A DNA stretch of 64,000 nt, taken from Pseudomonas fluorescens. Its GTDB lineage: Bacteria > Pseudomonadota > Gammaproteobacteria > Pseudomonadales > Pseudomonadaceae. The stretch covers positions 5,944,501-6,008,500 of the forward strand of contig NZ_CP012831.1 of the NCBI RefSeq assembly GCF_001307275.1, in the 5' to 3' direction. The notes under the pieces are model-generated. The model saw nothing but the letters and a program-made list of their open reading frames with translations, was not told the DNA's origin and did not search any database. Position numbers and translations under genes: made by a program. Shown in pieces: positions 48,278 through 57,300 of the stretch; the first letter of the stretch is position 1; every line of letters begins with the position of its first letter.

Positions 48278-51200
48278 TCAGAGAATGGAAAGAAGAATCT
48301 CGGCCTTGGCCTCGAGCTGTGCTGACGCTGGAGCGTCGTCCTGTAACTGTTGCGCGAGTTGGCGGATGGTCGGTGTTTTGAAGAGTGCCGATGCACCGAT
48401 TTGTACATCGAACAACTCGCGGACTTGCGCAATGATGCGGATGGACGTCAGCGAATAGCCGCCCAGCTCAATGAAACTGTCGTCCACGCCGATTTGATCG
48501 ACCTTCAGGACCTTGCACCAGATACGTTGCAGCACCTGCTCGAGCGGGTTTTCAGGCGCGGCATAACGCGCGCTCAGGGTCGGTCGCCCCTGGGACGGCG
48601 CAGGCAGCGCACGGCGGTCGAGTTTGCCGTTGAGGGTGCGCGGCAGCTCCTTCAACCATAGGTAGGCGCGCGGTAGCGCATAGGGCGGCAGATGTGCGGA
48701 CAACCAGTTCCGCAGCTCGAGATCCGGGATGTTGTCCTCGCCGCCGTGGCTCACGAGATAAGCCACCAGCCGCTCGTCGAGTGCCGGATGCTGGACCACG
48801 ACGGCTTCGGCGATGTCCGGATGGGCCAATAGCCGCGCCTCCACTTCCTCCAACTCCAGCCGGTGTCCGGCGATCTTGATTTGACGATCGTTGCGCCCGA
48901 GAAAGACCAGCGCGCCCGTTTCATCGAGCAAGGCGTTGTCTCCAGTACAGTACATGCGCGCACCGGCCTCATCGGGCAGGAAGGTCAACGCCGTCATGGC
49001 TGGTGCGCCTGCATAGCCCAGGCTTACGCCAGCGCCACCAATGTAAAGTAGGCCAACGCTCCCTTGTGGTACGGGATCCAACTGGTCATCCAGCAGGTAG
49101 CAGCGTGTCGCTGCGATCGGCGTGCCAATGGTGTGCTTGTCCGGTTCCAGGCGTGCCGCCGTCGACCAGATGGTGGTTTCAGTGGGGCCATAGACGTTCC
49201 ATGCCTCGTCTGCTACCTCGCATAGCCAGTTGCCGAGATGAGCGGGCAGCGCCTCTCCACCCACCAGCACTTGGCTCCGTGGTGTGCGCGGCCATCCTCG
49301 CAGGCGAAGTGCGGACCAAAGTGACGGTGTTGCTTGAATGACGGTATTGCCCGTGGTGTGTTCCGCCATCTGGTAAGCGTTGGGGTCCAGCGCTTGTTCA
49401 CGGGTCAGCACGTGCAGCATCGCACCGCTCGCGAGGGGAAGGCCAAGTTCGAGCAGGCTGATGTCGAAGCTGAGCGCGGACGTGAGCATGACTCTGTCAC
49501 CTGGCCTGGTGCGTAGCAGGTCTCGGAAATGCCTGAGTACGTTTGCATAGCTGGCATGGCTAATCTCGACACACTTGGGCGTACCCGTTGATCCGGATGT
49601 GTACATGCGGTAGGCGGGAAGCGCCGGATCAATCCTTATGCCCAAAGGCCCAGGTGACGATGGGGCCTGCTCTTCAAGTGTGCGCAGGCTTACCCAGGCT
49701 TGTGAGGGGATCAGGTGGGCACTGGCTTCGCTGCAAACGACAAGTGCTGTGTCTGCGAGCACGTGGGCGAAGCGGGCCGGTGGATCGTCTGCATCCAGCA
49801 CGACAAAGCAGGCGCCTGCCCGCAGCACGCCAAGTATCGCCAAGGGCAGGTCAGCGGTACGTGGCAGCATGATCCCCACCACACTGCCAGGCCCCATTCC
49901 CCTCGCCGAAAATGCCGATGCCAGTGTCATGGACCGCAGACCCAGCTCTCGGTAGCTGAGAATGCCGTCCTTGTCGCGTACGGCTGTTGCGTTGGGGCCA
50001 AGTCGGACTTGCTCGTCGAAAAGCTCCAGCACGTTTGCCGCCTGGCTTGCGGTGGTCATCTCACGGGCGATCAGCACCGAGCTTCGCAACTGCGGCAGTT
50101 TGTGCAGGGTGGGTAGCGGCGCGTCGATGTCGTTGGCGAGCGCGTCCAGGGCCGCTTGGTAGCACTGCGCAGCCTGGTCCGCGCGTGCCTGGCTGAAACG
50201 ACGTGCGTCGAAGGCAAGGTTGTAGGAAATCAAGCCGGTTGTTGGCTCAATGTTAAAGCTTGCGGTCAATGGGAAGCTCGTGACTTCGTGGGCGAATCGG
50301 TCGTGCTGCACGAGCGTGGAGGTGGCCGGGATACGGTTGTGGAAGTTGGTGAAATAGAACAGCGACTCGGACAGCCGTTCCACACCCGCTTCCCGTTGGA
50401 TCTCGGAGAACGGCAGCCGTCGGAAGCCGAAGGCCTCGCGCTGTTGTTGGCCGATACGGCAGACCAGTGTGCGCCAGGTCTCGTTGCCGATGGTGGCGCG
50501 CACCGGCAGGGTGTTGATGTAGAGACCGACTGTGCGCTCTGCGGCTTCCTCGTCCAAACGCACGTTGGCGACGCTGCAGGAGAGGATCTCCCGATGGCCT
50601 GTAAGCAGGCGCAGTGCCACCAGGTGGGCACCGTTCAGCAGTACGGCCATGGGCTCGCTGGATTGGCGCGCCGCGGCCTGCAGTTGTGTGCAGAGTCGCT
50701 CCGGCAAGGTCACCGAATGGTTCCAGTGGGAATCCCGTGTTCCTGTCTCCAACCTTGCGACAGCCACCGGTGCCAACCGCGTGGGGCTGGCGCCGGACAG
50801 GTAGTCGCGCCAGAAAGCGCGCGTCTGTTGGGAGTGCAGGGCGGCCAGTTCGGCTGCGATGAAGTCGCGGTACCGTCCGGGCGGAGGCTCGATGGTGTCC
50901 TGTCGTTTCTCGACCAGGGCACGATAGTCGGCGAAAAGCTCCGCATGGATCTGTTGGTCACTCCAGCCATCCATGATCGCGTGATGGAAACTGACGGTGA
51001 ATTGGATCGTCTGGTCATCCAGTCGATGCACCTGCAGGCGCAGCAATGGCAGTTTACGCACGTCGAAGCCGCGTTCACGCTCCAGGTCTATCCATTGTGC
51101 AATTGTGCGCTGCTGCTCGTCTGGCGAACGTGTCGACAGGTCCTCGCAGTGGAGCACATCCGGGCCCTGTGACCAGACGTGCTGCACGGCGCTGCCGTCG

Positions 51201-54200
51201 CGGGCAATGTCGAAGCTGGTGCGCAGGCCCGGATGTCGCGCGACGAGACGCCGCGCGGCCTCCAGCAGGCAGTGTTCGTCCAGTTGCATGCCGAGCCGGT
51301 AGCTGAAGATGTCGTGGTAGCGACCGTCCAGCTCATTCTGGAAGATCATGCCCATCTGCAGGTAAGAGATCGGGAACGTATCTTCGATGCCGGGAGGCAG
51401 CGCATCGTGGTGCGGTACCGCGGCTGGGAGCGGCGGCACGTGCGACACCTCCAGGACGGCCGCCGCCACGGCAAGATCCCGCAACACCGGATGCTCGAAC
51501 AGGTGTTCCACCGAGAGCATCACCCCTTGCTTGCGCGCCTCCACGGCAACAGTGATGGCACGGATCGAGTCGCCACCCTCGGCGAAGAAATGGCTCGATG
51601 GAGCCAGGTCCGGCACGCCGAGGACTTTGCTCCAGATGGCACCCAGTTTCGACTCGAGCCCTTCGGCGAGGCGTTCGTTGTCGGCGCTGTTCTCTTGGCA
51701 GAGACCGGCCAGCAACTGCCGTTCATCGACCTTGCCCTGTGGCGTGCACGGCAATTTTTCGATCGTTATGATTCGGTTGGGAAGCATGAGCGCCGGTAAT
51801 TGGGTCGCCAGCCAGGCGTGCAGCGAGCGCGTCTCGACCGCAGCGCTGAGGGTGACCGCACAGATGATGGCCGGCTGTATCTGGCCTGGGCCCTGCTGGG
51901 CGAAAGTGTGGCAACCAGAGACGGCAGGATGTCGCAGCATCTGTGCGCTGATATGACCGGGCTCAATGCGCACGCCGTTGCGCTTGATCATGTCGTCGAG
52001 TCGGCCGAGGAATACATAATGGGAATGATCGGTGCGCCGTACTCTGTCCCCGGTCCGATAGATTCGCTCTCCGGGGTGATCCGCGTGGGGATGGGGCAGG
52101 AAGCGTTGGGCCGTCTCGCGCGGGTTGCCCACGTAGCCCATGGCCAGTTGCGCACCGGCGATATAAAGCTCGCCGTCTTCGCCTGGCGCAACCTGCCGCA
52201 AGTGTGCATCGAGAGCGAATAGCGCAGTTTGCGGTGTTGCCGAGCCAATGGATACGGGCCCCTGTGACAGCACGTCTGCAGGTTCGCTGTGTACGCAGCA
52301 ACCGACCGTCGCTTCCGTCGGTCCGTATTCGTTGTGCACGATTGACGGCGAGCGGCACAGCGAACCGGGCAACATGCCGCCGGACAGCGCCGCGCCCCCG
52401 ACGACTACATGGTCAGGCCAGCGCAGTGGCCGTGGCACCAGTGACTCCAGCGCTGCGATGCCTTGCAGGTGGGCTGGCGTCAGCTTGATGAACGACAAGG
52501 TGGGCTCGGTCAGCAGCATGCTGTACAGCTTGTCCAGCGATAGGGGCTCCGGTGCGAAGCGGATCGTTTCTCCTGCGAGCAGTGGCAGCCAGAGGCAGGT
52601 CTGGGTGAAGTCGAAGCCGAGTTCTGAATGCACCAGGGTGCCGCCTCGTTTGTCGCTGGCGTAGCGTGGACTTGCCCAGCCGAGATAGGCAGCCAGTGCG
52701 CCGTGGCTGATGGCCGAAGCCTTGGGTGCTCCAGTCGAGCCCGAAGTGAAAAGGATGTAGGCGGGCTCGGACGGATGCGGGACGTACGCGCTGCCGGTAT
52801 CGTCGTCCGAAGCCAGGGCTGGTTGTGGGGGCGGCACCAGCACGGGGGGCAGGTCTGCGGCCATTTCGGGTTTCTGGATGGTTGAGACAAGCAGGTAAAC
52901 GCCCGCACGTCGGCACCAGTCGGCCGTGCGTTCGGGAGGAGATTCGGCCGTGAGGGGCAGCAACGTACCACCCACCCGCCAGACGGCGAGCCACCATATG
53001 ATCCAGGCTGGCCCCCGCGGGGTTTGCAGCGCCACCGTGTGCCCTGGGCTGACACCGCGGGCACGCAGTGAAGCAGCGGCTGCGCGGATGGAGTGCTCCA
53101 GCTCGGCATACGATAACGTTGCATCCTGGCCAATCAGTGCCGGCCGCTGTGGGTATTGAGATGCCCATCGGCCCACCGCTGCGCCGATATCAGCGCCACC
53201 GGTCAACGGGGCGTGGGTGAGTGCACTCCACTGGCGTGCGCCGAAGTGGGTGTTCGCCTGAGGGTCGGGAAACCGAAAGAGCTGGTTCAGATCGCTTATC
53301 ACGGCTTCGAATTGTGCAGGGGGCAGGCCTCGCCCGGTCAGGCGAAGCCTACCGGGGGCGGTCACCTCAAGCTGTAGCGTGGCGGCTGATGGGGGCGGGG
53401 CAAGCACGGCTTTTTCCACGGCCATGCCGGCGAAAACGTGGGGGAGTGCGCAGGTCGGCACGAACAGGAAGCGTGGAGCGCCTTTCGCGTGCTCGGTGGA
53501 TCCATCGAAATGATCTGTGTATGACAAATCCATCTCGGTCTGTTCGGCTATGGCGGCGGTTGCCTTCTCGGAGTCGATGGTCCAATCGACATTGAACGCC
53601 AGTCTAAGCATGCGGCCGATGGGGCCGATCAGATCGGCTTCCTGGGTAAAGCGAGCGCCGGGTGCCAGGTAGTCTGTCACGACACGTCCATGGCGCGTCC
53701 AACGGGACAGGAACAACACCCAGCGTGCGAACAGCCAGGTGTCGTTCGCTGCCGAGGCGCAGTGCAGTGTGGCGCTTTGCTCGGTTTCCCTGGGGGTGGC
53801 CGGTGGCGCTTCGTCGGGGGCGCCAATCCCTCTGCCTGCCCAGTAGCGGCTGCCTTGTGAGTCAGACAGCAGCCCACGGTAGCCCTCGGACAAATCCGCG
53901 TATTGGAGCACGAGGCTTGAATCTGGCAGGGCCACGTTCAGATAACTGTCAGAGAGCCGGTCGAGCACGCTCGTCATCGACCAATGATCCACGCTCCAGG
54001 CGCTGACGCCCAGTTCGAGCACGCAGCCGCCATCCGTGTCGCGCATGGCGATACAGAAGGGCTGCTGCGCGAGCGTCGGCAGGTGTTCCGGCAAGGCTGA
54101 AAGCGGCTCGTGCGCGCAAACCTGTTGTACCGGCTCGGCTCCCTCTGCCGGTACAGGCAGTACCGTGCGCAGAATTTCATATCGCTGCGCCACGTGGTTG

Positions 54201-54373
54201 AACGCCTCGAGCAAGCGCTCACGGTTCAACTTTCCGCACAGCTGCAGGCTGGCAACGTAGCGTTGCGGTTGCCGTTCTCGCGTCCAGGTCGCTTGTTGTT
54301 GCGGCGACAGCGGATAACCCTGCGATACGTCTTCGAGAACGCTCTTAACATCATTGGCGATCACATTGTTCAT
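48278..54373 (-). CDS. Nonribosomal peptide synthetase, degenerate C-A-T-C-A-T
   Basis: A 2031-residue NRPS. Domains: degenerate condensation (about 16-370; the HHxxxDG site reads VSAWSVDHWS near 123-132), A1 (about 395-890; A3 LFTSGSTGAPK, YGPTEATVG, Lys881), T1 (S936 in GGDSIRAI), C2 (about 995-1425; HHAIMDG at 1130-1136), A2 (about 1445-1925; YTSGSTGTPK, YGPTETTIW, Lys1917) and T2 (S1974 in GGYSLTSI). By hand alignment to GrsA the A1 code is roughly DFTKVVEVGK (Asn/Asp-like) and A2 DILQVVVIWK (Gly-like). No epimerase or thioesterase. Twelve bases separate it from the upstream NRPS gene, so the two are co-transcribed. The free T2 needs an unseen release or transfer partner. Confidence 0.95.
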   Translation of the reverse strand: MNNVIANDVKSVLEDVSQGYPLSPQQQATWTRERQPQRYVASLQLCGKLNRERLLEAFNHVAQRYEILRTVLPVPAEGAEPVQQVCAHEPLSALPEHLPTLAQQPFCIAMRDTDGGCVLELGVSAWSVDHWSMTSVLDRLSDSYLNVALPDSSLVLQYADLSEGYRGLLSDSQGSRYWAGRGIGAPDEAPPATPRETEQSATLHCASAANDTWLFARWVLFLSRWTRHGRVVTDYLAPGARFTQEADLIGPIGRMLRLAFNVDWTIDSEKATAAIAEQTEMDLSYTDHFDGSTEHAKGAPRFLFVPTCALPHVFAGMAVEKAVLAPPPSAATLQLEVTAPGRLRLTGRGLPPAQFEAVISDLNQLFRFPDPQANTHFGARQWSALTHAPLTGGADIGAAVGRWASQYPQRPALIGQDATLSYAELEHSIRAAAASLRARGVSPGHTVALQTPRGPAWIIWWLAVWRVGGTLLPLTAESPPERTADWCRRAGVYLLVSTIQKPEMAADLPPVLVPPPQPALASDDDTGSAYVPHPSEPAYILFTSGSTGAPKASAISHGALAAYLGWASPRYASDKRGGTLVHSELGFDFTQTCLWLPLLAGETIRFAPEPLSLDKLYSMLLTEPTLSFIKLTPAHLQGIAALESLVPRPLRWPDHVVVGGAALSGGMLPGSLCRSPSIVHNEYGPTEATVGCCVHSEPADVLSQGPVSIGSATPQTALFALDAHLRQVAPGEDGELYIAGAQLAMGYVGNPRETAQRFLPHPHADHPGERIYRTGDRVRRTDHSHYVFLGRLDDMIKRNGVRIEPGHISAQMLRHPAVSGCHTFAQQGPGQIQPAIICAVTLSAAVETRSLHAWLATQLPALMLPNRIITIEKLPCTPQGKVDERQLLAGLCQENSADNERLAEGLESKLGAIWSKVLGVPDLAPSSHFFAEGGDSIRAITVAVEARKQGVMLSVEHLFEHPVLRDLAVAAAVLEVSHVPPLPAAVPHHDALPPGIEDTFPISYLQMGMIFQNELDGRYHDIFSYRLGMQLDEHCLLEAARRLVARHPGLRTSFDIARDGSAVQHVWSQGPDVLHCEDLSTRSPDEQQRTIAQWIDLERERGFDVRKLPLLRLQVHRLDDQTIQFTVSFHHAIMDGWSDQQIHAELFADYRALVEKRQDTIEPPPGRYRDFIAAELAALHSQQTRAFWRDYLSGASPTRLAPVAVARLETGTRDSHWNHSVTLPERLCTQLQAAARQSSEPMAVLLNGAHLVALRLLTGHREILSCSVANVRLDEEAAERTVGLYINTLPVRATIGNETWRTLVCRIGQQQREAFGFRRLPFSEIQREAGVERLSESLFYFTNFHNRIPATSTLVQHDRFAHEVTSFPLTASFNIEPTTGLISYNLAFDARRFSQARADQAAQCYQAALDALANDIDAPLPTLHKLPQLRSSVLIAREMTTASQAANVLELFDEQVRLGPNATAVRDKDGILSYRELGLRSMTLASAFSARGMGPGSVVGIMLPRTADLPLAILGVLRAGACFVVLDADDPPARFAHVLADTALVVCSEASAHLIPSQAWVSLRTLEEQAPSSPGPLGIRIDPALPAYRMYTSGSTGTPKCVEISHASYANVLRHFRDLLRTRPGDRVMLTSALSFDISLLELGLPLASGAMLHVLTREQALDPNAYQMAEHTTGNTVIQATPSLWSALRLRGWPRTPRSQVLVGGEALPAHLGNWLCEVADEAWNVYGPTETTIWSTAARLEPDKHTIGTPIAATRCYLLDDQLDPVPQGSVGLLYIGGAGVSLGYAGAPAMTALTFLPDEAGARMYCTGDNALLDETGALVFLGRNDRQIKIAGHRLELEEVEARLLAHPDIAEAVVVQHPALDERLVAYLVSHGGEDNIPDLELRNWLSAHLPPYALPRAYLWLKELPRTLNGKLDRRALPAPSQGRPTLSARYAAPENPLEQVLQRIWCKVLKVDQIGVDDSFIELGGYSLTSIRIIAQVRELFDVQIGASALFKTPTIRQLAQQLQDDAPASAQLEAKAEILLSIL
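53264..54328 (-). other. Degenerate N-terminal condensation domain of the C-A-T-C-A-T synthetase
   Basis: Residues 16-370 keep the overall C-domain length and the C1-like start GYPLSPQQQATW, but the catalytic HHxxxDG is replaced by SAWSVDHW and the second half is poorly conserved. It is likely structural or used for docking. Confidence 0.75.
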
Positions 54374-54385
54374 TGAAGCTCCGTG

Positions 54386-57300
54386 CTAGCGGATCGTTTG
54401 CCCCATCATCAGCCTGACATCGCGAGTCCCCTCGTAGGCGCAACGTCCGTGCGCCATCAGTAGGTTGTCGACGATCAGGACATCGTCCTTTTCGAGCAGC
54501 AGCTGGCGTTCGCATTGTGCGTAAGCGGCGCGTAGCTGCGTGAGTTCGTCATTTCCAATCGGTGAGCCGTCGCCGAAAAAAGAGCGGTTTGGCAGGTAGC
54601 CATCGCCGTACAAGTCTCGGATTGAACGGCGCACCGCGTTGTCCAGGCTGGTTTCGTGGAAGAACAGCGCATGGTTGAACCAAGAGGCCTCGCCCGTGAC
54701 GGGGTGCTTGCTGACGGCGTCGGCGACGCGCGACAGGCTCAGGTTCGCTTCCGAATGCCAGTTGACCCGGTAACCTGCGTCTCGGCAGATGGCATCGACT
54801 TCTTCGCGTTGCTCGCACTGGAACACGTACTGCCATGGCATGCCCAACGGCGGACCGAGTTCACGCTGGTAAAGTACGCCGTGCTTTTCGAATCTTTCCC
54901 GTAGTGTGTGCGGCAACCGGGCCAGTACTGCACGCGAATCCGCGAGCAGATTTTCTCCGCCCGATGGCGCGGGGGATACACACCAGAAGAACAGCGTGCC
55001 CGGCCATTGGTGGGCGTAGGAATTCTCGTTGTGCAGGTCGATGCGCTGGTGTCCCGGGTGCTCGGTTGCGCTGTAGAGATTTTCGCTGAGCCTCGTACGC
55101 GGCGTGGAGCGTTCCGTGTAGCTGACAAGTTCGCCGCACAGCCCCGTCGCCAGACGGCCCAGTTCTTGTGCGCAAAGCCCTGCAAAACCCTTGGCCAACA
55201 CCGCGCCGTAACGCCGCAGCTGCGCAGTCAACTCCGTGCGTGCTTGGATCGCTGCCGTGGCGAGCGAGACGTTGCGCCGAAGTGGCTCGATACGCGGTAC
55301 CGGGCAGTGCGCATCGGGCGCAATGAAATGCAGCGCTGCACTCGACGCCCCGGCCGGCTTGCGGCGCGCATTCTGCAGCTGCGCGAGCAGCGCGCTCGCT
55401 TGTGCTGGCGATGGCGCCCGTACCGCCGGTGCGATGCCCATCGCGTCATTCCTCGGTTCCAAGCGTTCGGCTCGCCTCGCGACCAGTGCCAGCCGTTCCT
55501 CTTGGATATCATCCATTCGTGCAAGCCGCGCGAGTACCGTGACGAAATCATCCCAAAGCCGCTGCATGGCTTGCTCTGAATGGCGAGCTGTATTGAATGC
55601 CAGGCTGCCTGAGTAGCTGTCTGCATCGCGCTGCAGATTGATCAGGATGTCAAATTTGGCCACGCTGGGTGGGAGCACCTGCTCATGGATGACAAGCATG
55701 GATTCATCTTCGAAGGGCGCGCGCTTATCGTTGAGAACGAATTTCACATCGAAGTGTGGCGGCAGATGGGTCTGCCTCGACTTGCGCCACGCCGCCACGA
55801 ACCATTCGTAGGGATATGCCTGATGGCTGAACGCATCGGTCAATTGGCGCTGGCAGGCTTGAATCATGTCATCGACGTCACCCCTGTCAGGCAGGCGAAT
55901 CGGCAGTATCAATTGATTCACCATCATCCCGGCGACCTGCTCGAATTCGGGGCGCTCACGGTTGCGCGCGTCAGTGGCGACGGTCACCGGCCGGTGGGTG
56001 GTGGGGTCCTCCATCGCCAGGCACAACGCGGCGATCAATACACTCAGCTCGCCGACACGGTGGCGTGCGGTCAGGAGGTCGACCACCTGGGCTGGCGCGC
56101 CCGCAATGGAGATGCGCATATGACCCGCCGGCGGCGCGTTCCGCGGCAACGTTTTGGCAGGGACATCGTCGTCAGATGCGGCGCGGCAGTGGATCGCCTG
56201 TTCGTGCCAGAAGGCGGCCAGGACCTCACGGCGTGCAGCCAGATGTCGGGACTGCCAGTCGGAGAAGTCCACGTATTGCCACTTCGCCTCAGTCGGTTGG
56301 ATCTTTTCTCCCGCCTGGATACGTCTGTAGTCCCGCAGCAATTCGCCCAGCACCAGACGCAAGGTCGTGCCATCGCTGACGATATGGTGCAAGACAAGAC
56401 AGAAACTGTGTGCATTGGCTTGCGTACGCAGCAGCAATGCGCGGATGACCCGACCGCTTTCGAGGTCAAAGGCTTCGTCGGCGAAGGCTCGCAGCAAGGG
56501 CTCCATCGGTTCGTCATTTATCACTGCGGTACGGAAATCCGCAGCGATGTCCTCACGCCAACGCTGCAGGTAGTCGCCTTGCTGGAAGCGGTATGCCGTA
56601 GTGAAAATGCGGTGGCGCTGCAAGAGTGCTTCGAAGGCCTGTTTCAAGGCGTGGGCCGAGAGGGGGCCTTGGATAGTCAATACGATGTGATCGTGGTAGG
56701 CCTGTGTTTCGCCACGGTCATGCAGGATCAGCATCGCCCGCTGTGCGGATGAGACCGGATATTCCTTCTCGCGAGGAACGCGCACCAACGCCGTTCCCTG
56801 TGGACCGGCCTTGGCTGCATGCAGCGCGCGGTAGTGGCCAGCGAGCGTGGGCGCACTATAAAAATCGCGCAGCGTGATTTCGACGCCGAAGTGCGCATTG
56901 GCCCGTCCCAACAGTTGCAAGGCGATCAGCGAATTACCGCCGGCGTCATGGAAGTTCCCATGGCCATCGAACCGGGGTAGAGCCTCGTGCCACAGGCCGA
57001 GCAGCGTTTCGAAGCCTGCGCGTTCAGCCGCACTGGCTAATACAGGGTGCCGAGAAGACATCTCCTGGGCCCGCACTTCACGCAGGAGCGCTTCGAGTCG
57101 CAGGGCATCCACTTTCTGGCTCGACGTCAACGGGATTTCGGGAATGCAGATGATGTCGCGGGGCAGGGTGCCGACCTCCCATTGGTCTGCCAGGTGGGCC
57201 AGTAACCTCTGGTCGAGCGTGTCGTCGACTTCGCCGCGGGGTACCACGAAGGCGGCGATGGTCGGCGCCGCTTGCGTCCCGTCCAGTCTGCATGCGAGTA

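Noticed and set aside
53264-54328. Reading the first domain of the C-A-T-C-A-T synthetase as an active starter condensation domain
   Set aside because: The catalytic HHxxxDG is absent (SAWSVDHW), so activity is not supported.
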